In this document: one piece after another, positions 44,818 through 53,266 of the stretch | How positions within the stretch are numbered: position 1 is the first letter of the stretch | Layout of the letters: each line of letters starts with the position of its first letter | DNA from: Microlunatus speluncae | GTDB taxonomy: Bacteria; Actinomycetota; Actinomycetes; Propionibacteriales; Propionibacteriaceae | NCBI RefSeq assembly: GCF_009299835.1 | Contig: NZ_VKCZ01000019.1 | Span: forward strand, 186,001-250,000 | Length of the DNA stretch: 64,000 bases | Reading direction: 5' to 3' | Translations under genes and position numbers: made by a program | Notes under the pieces: model-generated | What the model was told of the DNA's origin: nothing | The model's database searches: none | What the model saw: the letters and a program-made list of their open reading frames with translations, nothing else

Positions 44818-45522
44818 GTGGCCAAACTCTCCCGGGAAGTCGCCGCGGTGCTGGCGGCCGAGATCCGCGAACTGCCGGCCGGTCACCGGCTGGACGGCGA
44901 GCACACGATCATGAAGCGGTTCGGGGTCAGCCGCAGCACCGTCCGCGCGGCGCTGAAGGAACTCCATGATCAGTATCTGGTGCGGCGCGTCCAGGGCTCC
45001 GGTACCTTCGTCAACCGGCGGATCGATTACGTGATCTCCCGCAGCCGGCGGCCGTCCCTGCACGAGACGGTCGCCAGCGCCGGTGCGAAGGCGTACACCC
45101 ATCTGGTCGAGGCCGACCTGCGGCCGGTGCCGGCGCAGGTCGCGGATCGGCTCGGGGTGCCGGCGCGGGCCGAGGCCCAACGGCTGGTCCGGCTGAGCTA
45201 CATCGACGACGAGGTCTCCGGCTATTCGGAGGAGTGGATCAGCCTGGACGTCTGTGATCACATCGAGGTGGGGCTGCGGGTGATCGAATCGCTGGACCAG
45301 GTGCTGCGTGGCCGCGGCTACGACCCGGTCCGGGCCTGGTGCCGGATCGGTCTGGACACGCCGCCGGCCGCGATCGGTGAACGGCTCGGCCACGACGGAC
45401 CCCGGCCGACCTGGATCGTCGAGAGCCTGACCCGTAACCGCGCCGACTCCCGACCACTGATGTGCAGCACCGCCTGGACCCGCCCCGACCTGGTCCGGAT
45501 GGTTCTCGAACTCGAGGAGTGA
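44815..45522 (+). CDS. phnF: GntR/HutC family regulator with UTRA domain (PhnF-like)
   Basis: A 235-residue GntR regulator. The N-terminal winged helix (LDGEHTIMKRFGVSRSTVRAALKELHDQYLVRRVQGSGTFVNRR) is followed by a UTRA effector domain. This matches PhnF, the regulator of phosphonate uptake genes. It is immediately upstream of phnD. ATG 44815 is chosen because it sits inside a palindrome resembling a PhnF operator and because longer frames run into the PHO-box region. The exact identity as PhnF is from context. Confidence 0.75.
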   Translation: MVAKLSREVAAVLAAEIRELPAGHRLDGEHTIMKRFGVSRSTVRAALKELHDQYLVRRVQGSGTFVNRRIDYVISRSRRPSLHETVASAGAKAYTHLVEADLRPVPAQVADRLGVPARAEAQRLVRLSYIDDEVSGYSEEWISLDVCDHIEVGLRVIESLDQVLRGRGYDPVRAWCRIGLDTPPAAIGERLGHDGPRPTWIVESLTRNRADSRPLMCSTAWTRPDLVRMVLELEE

Positions 45523-45675
45523 CCCGCCCGCAGACGGAGTTGTCCGGTAGGTCCGCGGGGATCGTCGGGGCTTGGTCTCCGTTTGTTCACCGGCCGGCCC
45601 CGGCCGTCGTCAGGTCCGGCGCCGAGAGTGATCACGACAGACGTCGCGATCGGAATCGGCAAGGAGCGTGGAGCG

Positions 45676-46653
45676 ATGGCTTGGGGCCTGACACGGGGGA
45701 GCGCCACGAAGGCGAGCAGGAAGGGCCGGGCCGTCGTCGCCGCGGCGCTGTTGATCGGCAGCGGCCTGCTGGCCGGCTGCGGTGAGAGCGCGGTTGCGGG
45801 TCCGGCGCCGGGGAAGGATCCGGACGTGCTGATGCTCGGTCACATTCCGAGCGAGGATTCCAGCAACATCGACGAGGAATACCAGCTGGTGATGGACGTG
45901 ATCGAGAAGGAGACCGGCAAGAAGGTCGAGTTCCAGCCCGCCACCAGCTACGCCGCGGTGATCGAGGCGCAGCGGGCCGGGAAGGTGCAGCTCGCCTCGT
46001 ACGGCCCGTTCTCCTACGTGGTCGCCAAGGACAGCGGGGTCGGCGTGACCGCGCTCGGCTTCCTGGCCGAGTCGAAGGACGCCACCGGCGGTTACCACTC
46101 GACCGCCTGGGTGCCGAAGGGGTCGCCGATCAAGGATCTGGCCGGCTTCAAGGGCAAGAAGGTCTGCTTCGTCGATCCGACCTCCACCTCCGGCTACCTC
46201 TATCCGTCGGCCGGGCTGCTCGAGGCCGGGCTCGATCCGAAGAAGGACGTGACGCCGATCTTCGCCGGCGGCCACGACTCCTCGGTGATCGCGATCGCCA
46301 ACCAGCAGTGCGAGGCCGGCTTCTCCGAGGACACGATGCCGGAGGAGCTGACCGAGAGTGGCCAGATCGCCGCCGGCTCGGTGATCAACGTCTGGACCTC
46401 CGACCTGATCCCGTCCTCGCCGATCGTCATGAGCGATTCGCTGTCGGAGCCGTTGAAGGCGCAGCTGACCGACATCTTCGCCACCAAGCTCAACGTGGAT
46501 TGGCTGTCGAGCAACGGGTATTGCGCCAGCTCGGACGCCTGTGAGCTGCCGAGCGACAAGGCCTGGGGCTACAAGCCGGTCGAGGATTCGATCTACGACG
46601 GCATCCGCGCGGTGTGCGAGGTGACCAAGTCCGACTCGTGCCAGGTGAGTTGA
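45676..46653 (+). CDS. phnD: Phosphonate ABC transporter substrate-binding lipoprotein
   Basis: A 325-residue PhnD-family binding protein. The signal and lipobox LLAGC (Cys35) are followed by the conserved LGHIPSED, QLASYGPFSYVVA and VCFVDPTSTSGYLYPSAGLLEAG segments that form the phosphonate pocket. AAGGAG precedes ATG 45676. Followed directly by phnC. Confidence 0.92.
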   Translation: MAWGLTRGSATKASRKGRAVVAAALLIGSGLLAGCGESAVAGPAPGKDPDVLMLGHIPSEDSSNIDEEYQLVMDVIEKETGKKVEFQPATSYAAVIEAQRAGKVQLASYGPFSYVVAKDSGVGVTALGFLAESKDATGGYHSTAWVPKGSPIKDLAGFKGKKVCFVDPTSTSGYLYPSAGLLEAGLDPKKDVTPIFAGGHDSSVIAIANQQCEAGFSEDTMPEELTESGQIAAGSVINVWTSDLIPSSPIVMSDSLSEPLKAQLTDIFATKLNVDWLSSNGYCASSDACELPSDKAWGYKPVEDSIYDGIRAVCEVTKSDSCQVS

Positions 46654-46655
46654 TC

Positions 46656-47471
46656 ATGATTCAGGATCAACGCGCGCCGGTGATCGAATTCGTCGGGGTG
46701 GACAAGCGGTTCGGTGACACGGTCGCGCTGGACGGGGTCTCGTTCTCGGTCGGTGCCGGGTCGGTCGTGGTGCTGCTCGGGCTGTCCGGCTCGGGGAAGT
46801 CGACCCTGCTGCGTCAGGTCAACGGGCTGCAGCAGCCGTCCGCGGGATCGGTGCGGGTGCTCGGTGCCGACGTGCCGGCCATCCGCGGCCGAACCCTGCG
46901 GGCGTTGCGCCGGCAGGTCGGCTTCATCTTCCAGAACTTCCATCTGGTCGGGCCCTGCACCGTGCTGGAGAACGTCTGCACCGGCCTGCTCGGTTCGCTG
47001 TTCGGCCCTCGCCTCGGGCTCGCCATGTATCCCCGGTCGGTCCGCCGGCAGGCGCTGGAACAGTTGGACCGGGTCGGGTTGGCGGACCGGGCGTTCCAAC
47101 GCGCGGACACGCTGTCCGGTGGGCAGCAGCAGCGGGTGGCGATCGCCCGCGCGCTGATCCAGCGGCCGAAGATCCTGCTGGCCGACGAGCCGGTCGCCTC
47201 GCTCGATCCCGAGTCCAGTGCCCAGGTGATGCAGTTGATCACCGCGATCAGCGCCGAGGACGACCTGACCGTGGTGTGCAGCCTGCATCAGGTGGAGCTG
47301 GCGCTCGACTTCGCCGATCGGATCATCGGCCTGCGCTCCGGCGCCGTCGTGCTCGACCGGCCCGCGGCCGGCCTGACCCGGGACCAGGCGATGCAGATCT
47401 ACGGGGTCGTCGGGGCCGAGCCGACGCCGATGCGACCGGTTGCGGTGGAGCTGCCGGCCATGGCCGGCTAG
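46656..47471 (+). CDS. phnC: Phosphonate ABC transporter ATP-binding protein
   Basis: A 271-residue ATPase with Walker A GLSGSGKST (residues 42-50), Q-loop IFQNFHLVG, signature LSGGQQQRVAIARAL and Walker B ILLADEPVASLDPE. ATG 46656 lies two bases after the phnD stop. Energises the PhnE permease. Confidence 0.93.
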   Translation: MIQDQRAPVIEFVGVDKRFGDTVALDGVSFSVGAGSVVVLLGLSGSGKSTLLRQVNGLQQPSAGSVRVLGADVPAIRGRTLRALRRQVGFIFQNFHLVGPCTVLENVCTGLLGSLFGPRLGLAMYPRSVRRQALEQLDRVGLADRAFQRADTLSGGQQQRVAIARALIQRPKILLADEPVASLDPESSAQVMQLITAISAEDDLTVVCSLHQVELALDFADRIIGLRSGAVVLDRPAAGLTRDQAMQIYGVVGAEPTPMRPVAVELPAMAG

Positions 47472-47479
47472 TCGCCGCG

Positions 47480-49312
47480 ATGACCGTCACCGAGACTCCG
47501 GTGCGGCCCGGCCGCGGTGCCGGTCGGCCGCCGGCCGAGTTCCCGTCCCGGCCGGCGACGCCGTTCGGTCATCGGGCGATGAACCTCGTGCTGCTCGGTC
47601 TGCTCGGCGCCGCGATCTGGTCGATCATCGACCTCAAGATCAATCTCGCGACGATGACCGACGGCCTGGGCTACGCGGTGGCGTTCCTCGCGCGGGTGGT
47701 GCCGCTGGACTTTCCGCCGCTGGGCGAGATCATCACCATGGTCGGCCAGACGCTGGCCATCGTGGTCTGCGCCACCGTGCTGTCGGTGCTGCTCAGCATC
47801 CCGGTAGCCCTGCTGGCGGCACGGAACACGACGGTCAATCAGGTCACCCGCGGCGGTGCCCGGCTGATCATCGTGATCGCCCGGGCGCTGCCCGAGTTGA
47901 TCTTGGCCATGTTCTTCCTGCGCATCTTCGGCCTCGGTGCGATCGCCGGCGTCCTCGCCCTCGGGCTGCATTCGGTGGGCATGGTGGGAAAGTTGTACGC
48001 CGACGCGATCGAAGAACTCGACCCCGGCCCGCGGGAGGCGCTACGGGCCACCGGCGCGACCAAGCTGCAGCAGATCACCGGCGCGATCCTGCCGCCCCTC
48101 GGCCCGGCCTTCGTGGCCACGGCGCTGCACCGGTTCGACATCAACCTGCGCGGCTCCGTGATCCTCGGCTTCGTCGGCGTCGGCGGGATCGGGCTGGAGA
48201 TCGCCGGCGCCCTGAACACCATGAACTACCGGCGTGGCCTGGCGCTGGCGATGATCCTGTTGGTGATCTGTCTGATCACCGAGGTGGTCTCCGGGCTGAT
48301 CCGGATGGCCCTGCTCGGCCGCGCCGCGCCGCGCCGATCACCGCTGGCCTGGCTCCGCCGCCTCACCGACCGTGCCGACCGCAACTCCGGAGGCTGGGTG
48401 CGCGGCACCGGCCATGCTGGGCCGCGCGGCACCGGGTCCGGTGGCTCCGGATCGACAGCGGTCGGGACGGGTGGCATCGGGACGAGAGGCATCGGGTCGA
48501 AAGGCATCGGGTCGGGGGCCTCGGACCAGCGACGGATCAGTCCGCCGTGGACGGGGGACCGGATCCGCCGGACGATCTCGTACCTGCTGACGGCGGTGGT
48601 GATCGGCGCCTCGCTGGCCGGCGCCCAGATCAGCCCGGAACAGCTCGCCGGCGGGCTGCAGCAGGCCACTCACATCATGTCGCTGTATCTCCCGCCGGGC
48701 CTCGGCGGCATCGGCGACAAGCTGTTCGCGGCGATGTTGGAGACCGTGCAGATGGGCCTGGCCGGGACCTTGATCGGCCTGGTGACCGCCATCCCGGTCG
48801 GCATCCTGGCCGCCCGGAATGTGGCCCCGCGACCGGGGATCGCGACCTTCTTCCGGGTGATCATCGTCAGCGTCCGCGCATTCCCCGACCTGATCATCGC
48901 GATCTGCATCGTCGTCCTGACCGGGCTCGGCCCGGTTGCCGGCGCTCTGGCCCTGTCCTTCGGCGCGGTCGGCTTCCTGAGCAAGATCATCGCCGACTCG
49001 ATCGAGGAGACCGACCTCGCGGTGCAGGACGCGGTCCGATCGGGCGGCGGCGACGGCCCGCAGGTCTTCGTCGCCGCAACCCTGCGCCAGGCGGCGCCGT
49101 CCGTGGTGTCGCACGTGATGCATCAGCTGGACGTCAACGTCCGCGGCGCGACCAGCCTCGGCGTAGTCGGCGCCGGTGGGATCGGCTACTACATGACCAA
49201 CGCCAACCGGGTGCTCAACTACCAGGTCGTGACCAGCTGCATGATCATGATCCTGGTGGTGATCCTGGCCATCGAAGCCCTCGCCCTCTGGGTCCGCCAC
49301 CGCGTCAGCTGA
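47480..49312 (+). CDS. phnE: Fused double PhnE phosphonate permease
   Basis: A 610-residue polypeptide made of two complete PhnE-type permease halves. Residues ~30-285 and ~360-610 each carry the EAA-like segment (EALRATGATKLQQITGAILPPLGP; DAVRSGGGDGPQVFVAATLRQAAP). A Gly-rich, repetitive linker lies between (residues ~300-350, with GTGGIGTRGIGSKGIGSG). Other bacteria often encode two separate PhnE proteins. ATG 47480 follows the phnC stop by nine bases. A strong palindromic terminator follows the gene. Confidence 0.9.
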   Translation: MTVTETPVRPGRGAGRPPAEFPSRPATPFGHRAMNLVLLGLLGAAIWSIIDLKINLATMTDGLGYAVAFLARVVPLDFPPLGEIITMVGQTLAIVVCATVLSVLLSIPVALLAARNTTVNQVTRGGARLIIVIARALPELILAMFFLRIFGLGAIAGVLALGLHSVGMVGKLYADAIEELDPGPREALRATGATKLQQITGAILPPLGPAFVATALHRFDINLRGSVILGFVGVGGIGLEIAGALNTMNYRRGLALAMILLVICLITEVVSGLIRMALLGRAAPRRSPLAWLRRLTDRADRNSGGWVRGTGHAGPRGTGSGGSGSTAVGTGGIGTRGIGSKGIGSGASDQRRISPPWTGDRIRRTISYLLTAVVIGASLAGAQISPEQLAGGLQQATHIMSLYLPPGLGGIGDKLFAAMLETVQMGLAGTLIGLVTAIPVGILAARNVAPRPGIATFFRVIIVSVRAFPDLIIAICIVVLTGLGPVAGALALSFGAVGFLSKIIADSIEETDLAVQDAVRSGGGDGPQVFVAATLRQAAPSVVSHVMHQLDVNVRGATSLGVVGAGGIGYYMTNANRVLNYQVVTSCMIMILVVILAIEALALWVRHRVS

Positions 49313-49320
49313 CCCGCCCC

Positions 49321-49384
49321 CAACCCCGACTTGTCAGACTCTCACCACGCTATAGCCCGGTGAGAGTCTGACAAGTCGGGGTTG
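49321..49384. terminator. Perfect 26-bp-arm hairpin terminator
   Basis: Arms 49321-49346 and 49359-49384 are fully complementary with a 12-base loop. The outer arm CCGACTTGTCAGA is the same as in the palindromes at 13915 and 51716, but the inner stem differs. It closes the phnDCE operon. Confidence 0.9.
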
Positions 49385-49425
49385 GTTGGGTGGCCGGGCC
49401 GTCGGGATCGGTGAATCATGGCGGC

Positions 49426-50367
49426 ATGATCACGCTTCCAGCTCGGCTGCGGGCGAAGGCGTCGCTGACGACGGCGGGCCAGGCCTGGTTGGCGACCCTG
49501 CCGGAGCTGTGCCGTCGGCTCGCTGCTGACTGGTCGGTGCGGCTCGGCGAGCCGTTCGACGAGTGTCACGTGTCCTTGGTCGTGGCGGCGGATCGGGCCG
49601 GTGAACCCGTGGCCCTGAAGGTGCCGCTGCCGGTCACGATCGAGTTGGGCACCTTGGCCGCCGGCGTCCGCTCGGCCGAGGCCGCAGCACTCCGGGTCTG
49701 GGCCGGGGCGGGAGCGGTGCGGCTGCTCGAGCATGATCACGAGACCGGCGCCCTGCTGATCGAGCGATGCGTGCCCGGGGAGCCTCTCGCCCGGGCGGGG
49801 GACGCCGACGAGGCGGACCTGGTCGCAGTCGCGATGTTGGACCGTCTGCACGGCGCCGAGCCGCCGCCCGGGACGTTCGACCGACTGACCGATCGGGCGG
49901 CGCGGCTGGCTCGGGAGCTTCCGGAACGATTCGAACGGCTTCAAGGCTCATTCGATCGGCGATGGCTGGAGCCGGCCATCGCGGATCTGGCCGCGCTGTC
50001 GGCGGGCGGCACCGCCGAGGTGCTGCTGCACGGTGATTTCCACCACGACAACATCCTGGCCGCGGAGCGTGAGCCCTGGCTGGCCATCGACCCGCTGCCG
50101 ATGTTGGGGGATCCGGCTTATGACGCGGTGCAGTTCCTCCTGTTCCGCAAGGGCGACCTGGCCGAGCCGGCGGTGGAGTGGGACCGCGTGATCAGCCGAT
50201 TCTGCGGGCTGCTCGGTGTCGAAGCCGAGCGGGTGAAGGCCTGGATGTTCGTGCGGCTGATCACGGACGCCGTGGCGGCTGCCGAGGAAGGCGTGACCTC
50301 GGCGGAGTCGGATGCTTGGCAGGGAGATCTCTGGACGGCTCGGCTGGTGCACCGCCTTCGGAAGTGA
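49426..50367 (+). CDS. Aminoglycoside phosphotransferase family kinase
   Basis: A 313-residue APH-fold kinase of the streptomycin 6-kinase/hydroxyurea-kinase branch. The catalytic loop is LLHGDFHHDNIL and the metal site AIDPLPMLGDPAYD. ATG 49426 (MITLPARL) is favoured, with GTG 49411 possible. It lies inside the phosphonate regulon but its own role is unclear: resistance, or phosphorylation of a small molecule. Confidence 0.88.
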   Translation: MITLPARLRAKASLTTAGQAWLATLPELCRRLAADWSVRLGEPFDECHVSLVVAADRAGEPVALKVPLPVTIELGTLAAGVRSAEAAALRVWAGAGAVRLLEHDHETGALLIERCVPGEPLARAGDADEADLVAVAMLDRLHGAEPPPGTFDRLTDRAARLARELPERFERLQGSFDRRWLEPAIADLAALSAGGTAEVLLHGDFHHDNILAAEREPWLAIDPLPMLGDPAYDAVQFLLFRKGDLAEPAVEWDRVISRFCGLLGVEAERVKAWMFVRLITDAVAAAEEGVTSAESDAWQGDLWTARLVHRLRK

Positions 50368-50392
50368 TCACCAGGGTGTTGCGGCCGGCGTC

Positions 50393-50480
50393 CCCTGGAA
50401 TCCGACCGCCAGCCGCTCCGACACTCGCGACACGCCGCAAGATCGAAGGGGAGCGGCGCGCTGGTGGTCGGATTCCAGGG
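50393..50480. terminator. Long imperfect hairpin between convergent genes
   Basis: A 15-bp perfect outer stem (CCCTGGAATCCGACC and its complement) is extended inward by CCAGC and CGCTCC pairing. A ~30-base apical region remains. It is located between the convergent kinase and amidase genes. Confidence 0.75.
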
Positions 50481-50495
50481 CGGCGTGCGCCCAGA

Positions 50496-51698
50496 TCACG
50501 AAGAAGTCGGCCGGTCGGGTGGGATCAGGGGAGAGGCGTCGATCAGGCGGGCGACTTGGATGGCGACGTCGTCCTGATGCGGCGGCGCCACGACCTGGGC
50601 GCCGACCGGGAGGCCGTCGAGGAGTCCGATCGGGACCGTGATCGCCGGGTGGCCCGAGAGGTTGAAGGCCCAGCACAGCTGGCAGGCCGGCAGATGATCT
50701 TCATACTCGAGGTAGGGATAGGCGGTCTGCGGCGTCGTCGGTGTGATCAGCGCATCGATCTCCGCGAACATCTCGGCCAGGGCCCGATCCAACTCGCGAC
50801 GAGAGGCCAGTGCCGCTGTCAGATCTTCATGATCGACCGGCCGGCCCTGGTCCAGTGCATAGAGTGACAGCCAGGCCCGCTCCGGATCGGCCAGCTCGGC
50901 CCGTACCGATACCAGCTCGACCAGACCGGCTCGCGCCGACTCCGCCACCCGAGCGCGGACCAGTTCGGCGACGGACGGATCCGGGCTGGAATATCCCAAG
51001 GCGGCCGAGAAGGCGACACGCGGCGGCCGCCGGACGGGGGTGGTCGCCGGGTCCCAACGGGGGAGGGCCGTCGAGTCGTTCGGGTGGCTGCCGCTGGCCA
51101 CTCGGGTCGCGATGACGACATCGTCGATGCCTGCGCCGATCACGCCGCTGCCGGTGAGCTGGGCCAGCCCGCGCCCGGCACCCCGCGGCAACCGGCCGAC
51201 GGTGCCCTTGAACCCGACCACACCGCAGAATGCAGCCGGGATCCGCAACGATCCCGCACTGTCGCCGCCGGTCGCGAAGGGCACCACCCGGGCGGCGACC
51301 GCCACGGCCGAGCCGGCCGACGATCCGCCGGGCGAGCGGTCCAGCCGCCACGGATTCCGGGTGTGGTCCCGCCCGTTCCAACCCCAGGACTGGGAGACGG
51401 CGCCGGGAGTCGGGCGAGTGGTCGTGCCGATCGGAATCGCTCCGGCGGCGACCAACCGCTCCACCACCGGTGTGTCCAGCCCGGTCCCCTCCTTGATCAT
51501 GAACGGCACCCCGGCCAGCTCGCCCCGTCGCCCAGGCGGTCGATCATCGACCGCGCCGGCCAGCCGTCGGGCCAGTTCGTGCCACGGCTCGGCCACGAAG
51601 TGAAGATCGACATCGAGCCGAGCCATCGCCCGCAACGCGACCTCCACCCCCGACCGAGCCGAGACCCGCCCATCGTTCACGTCGTCGGCGATCCCCAT
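50496..51698 (-). CDS. Amidase signature family hydrolase
   Basis: A 400-residue amidase with the Ser-cisSer-Lys triad: Lys69 in GVPFMIKEG, the RSPGGSSAGSAVAVAA loop (Ser126/127), and the nucleophile in GGDSAGSLRIP (Ser150). Convergent with the kinase gene. Substrate not predictable. Confidence 0.92.
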   Translation of the reverse strand: MGIADDVNDGRVSARSGVEVALRAMARLDVDLHFVAEPWHELARRLAGAVDDRPPGRRGELAGVPFMIKEGTGLDTPVVERLVAAGAIPIGTTTRPTPGAVSQSWGWNGRDHTRNPWRLDRSPGGSSAGSAVAVAARVVPFATGGDSAGSLRIPAAFCGVVGFKGTVGRLPRGAGRGLAQLTGSGVIGAGIDDVVIATRVASGSHPNDSTALPRWDPATTPVRRPPRVAFSAALGYSSPDPSVAELVRARVAESARAGLVELVSVRAELADPERAWLSLYALDQGRPVDHEDLTAALASRRELDRALAEMFAEIDALITPTTPQTAYPYLEYEDHLPACQLCWAFNLSGHPAITVPIGLLDGLPVGAQVVAPPHQDDVAIQVARLIDASPLIPPDRPTSS

Positions 51699-51715
51699 GC
51701 GCCGACCCTAACCAC

Positions 51716-52076
51716 GCCGACTTGTCAGAACTGAGTTGTGTCAGGGGGCTACTCAGTTCTGACAACTCGGCGGGGGTGGAGCGTGGGCCGGTCCCTGCCG
51801 GGGCGGGCTGATCACGTTGCTTGGCCTTCGCTCCCTTTTCTCCGGCTCCGCGACACCATTAGCTGGGGCGAGGCACGAGGTGGTGGGGCGAAGGTCGACG
51901 GGTGCGGTCGGGGGCGGATGGCCCGACCCGCAGGTGCCGTCGACCATCTCCTGGGCGGAGGAAGTTCCAGGCACCTTCCCGGCGCGATCAGCGGCGCGCT
52001 GATGCCGAGGACCAACTCCTGCCGAGTTGTCAGAACTGAGTAGCCCCAGAGCACAACTCAGTTCTGACAACTCGGC
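51716..52076. repeat. Composite palindrome-bounded unit 1
   Basis: A 361-bp unit. It starts with a palindrome (51716-51771, arms GCCGACTTGTCAGAACTGAG / complement) and ends with the inverted version of the same palindrome (52021-52076). The loop sequences of the two are also near reverse complements. In between is a hairpin core (51825-51894, closing stem CCTTCGCTCC / GGGGCGAAGG). Confidence 0.85.
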
Positions 52077-52131
52077 GGAGGGCTTGGAGCCGGACACACT
52101 CTCTGCCCGGCGTGCTGATCACGCTGCTCGG

Positions 52132-52200
52132 CCTTCGCTCCCTTTTTCCGGCTCCGCGACGCCAGTAGCAGGGGCGAAGCACGAGGAGGTGAGGCGAAGG
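52132..52200. repeat. Lone middle copy of the hairpin core
   Basis: A third copy of the ~70-nt core (first at 51825-51894, third at 52359-52427), more divergent than the other two. It lacks its own flanking palindromes and occupies the stretch between units 1 and 2. Confidence 0.75.
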
Positions 52201-52249
52201 GTGTGGGGCGGGTCGGGGTCGCGGAATCGGCGACGTTGCCGATCACTTG

Positions 52250-52611
52250 GCCGAGTTGTCAGAACTGAGTTGTGTCAGGGGGCTACTCAGTTCTGACAAC
52301 TCGGCGGGGGTGGAGCGTGGGCCGGTCCCTGCCGGGGCGGGCTGATCACGTTGCTTGGCCTTCGCTCCCTTTCTCCGGCTCCGCGACACCAGTAGCTGGG
52401 GCGAGGCACGAGGTGGTGGGGCGAAGGGCGGCGGGTGCGGTCGGGGGCGGCTGGCCCGGGCCGCAGGTGCTGTCGACCATCTCCTGGGCGGAGGGGAACC
52501 CGGGCACCTTCCCGGCGCGCGATCATCGAGGCGGTGACGTCGAGGACCAATTCCAGCCGAGTTGTCAGAACTGAGTAGCCCCAGAGCACAACTCAGTTCT
52601 GACAACTCGGC
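52250..52611. repeat. Composite palindrome-bounded unit 2
   Basis: A 362-bp direct repeat of unit 1, with palindromes at 52250-52305 and 52556-52611 and the hairpin core at 52359-52427. It is closely similar along the whole length, with most differences in the distal third. Confidence 0.85.
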
Positions 52612-52712
52612 GGAGGGTGGGATCGGCCTCTCCGGTTGGAGGCGGAGGGACCGAGGCGTGGAGGCCGTCGGGCATTCCTGGTGGGGAGTGGGCGGTGACA
52701 AGAGGCTGTGGT

Positions 52713-52745
52713 GTTCGGGGGGTGTTCATCGGGCGGTCAGGTTGG
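52713..52745 (+). promoter_or_regulatory. Candidate PHO box before phnG
   Basis: Three consecutive 11-mers, GTTCGGGGGGT, GTTCATCGGGC and GGTCAGGTTGG, share a GTTCA-like core in exact 11-bp phase. The array lies 71 bp before the phnG start and matches the site before the phnF operon. Confidence 0.55.
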
Positions 52746-52816
52746 CGCGATTCTGTTGCCGGTCCGGCGTTGCAGGCTCGATCACGACAGTGAAACCTGC
52801 TGAGGATCGAGGCCCG

Positions 52817-53266
52817 ATGGATGGATTGCCTACCAGGGAAGCGATGAGTAGGGAAGATCTCTGCTCCGAGTTGAGCATGATCGAGGCGTCCGGATTGATC
52901 GCGCTGGCGGACGAGTGCATCGCCGGCGAGACCGAGCTGATGATCACCCGGCCGCCGACGGTCGGCAGCGTGGTCACCCAGGTCCGGGAGCCGGTGGCCG
53001 AGCAGCGGTTCATTCTGGCCGACGTGCTGGCGTGCTCGGCCGAGGTGAGTCTGCGGGGGCAGCTCGGCTGGGGGATGCGGATGGGCGCCGATCGGCGGGC
53101 CGCACTGGCCGCGGCGATCTGTGACGCGGAGGTCGTCTCGTCCGGACCGTACGCGACCCGGGTGATCGATCTGTGCCGCGAGGGCCGGGCGCGCCGGGAG
53201 GCCGAACGCGCCGCCGAGTGGGCCCGGCTGGCCCCGTCCATCGTCGAATTCGAGGAGATCCCGTGA
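52817..53266 (+). CDS. phnG: C-P lyase complex subunit PhnG
   Basis: A 149-residue PhnG-like subunit of the carbon-phosphorus lyase core (LADVLACSAEVSLRGQLGWGMRMGADRRAALAAAICDA). ATG 52844, preceded by AGGGAA, is an alternative start giving 140 residues. The long open frame upstream is the repeat array. Its stop overlaps the phnH GTG (GTGA). It works with PhnH, I and J to convert alkylphosphonate and ATP to the ribosyl intermediate. Confidence 0.88.
   Translation: MDGLPTREAMSREDLCSELSMIEASGLIALADECIAGETELMITRPPTVGSVVTQVREPVAEQRFILADVLACSAEVSLRGQLGWGMRMGADRRAALAAAICDAEVVSSGPYATRVIDLCREGRARREAERAAEWARLAPSIVEFEEIP

Larger units (their letters stand above)
51699..52816. other. Gene-free interval holding a structured repeat array
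   Basis: This 1.1-kb gap between the amidase start and phnG carries the two composite units, the lone middle core and a PHO box. Apparent reading frames are low-complexity, lack ribosome-binding sites and repeat with the units, so I do not call them genes. Confidence 0.75.

Noticed and set aside
45585..45590. A third PHO box before phnD
   Set aside because: Only one GTTCAC half-site is present, with no 11-bp partner.
51716..52611. CRISPR array
   Set aside because: Units are ~360 bp with palindromic ends and conserved interiors, not short repeats with unique spacers, and no cas genes are present.
51738..52701. Several short open frames on both strands in the repeat array
   Set aside because: They repeat with the units, have no ribosome-binding sites and no family resemblance.
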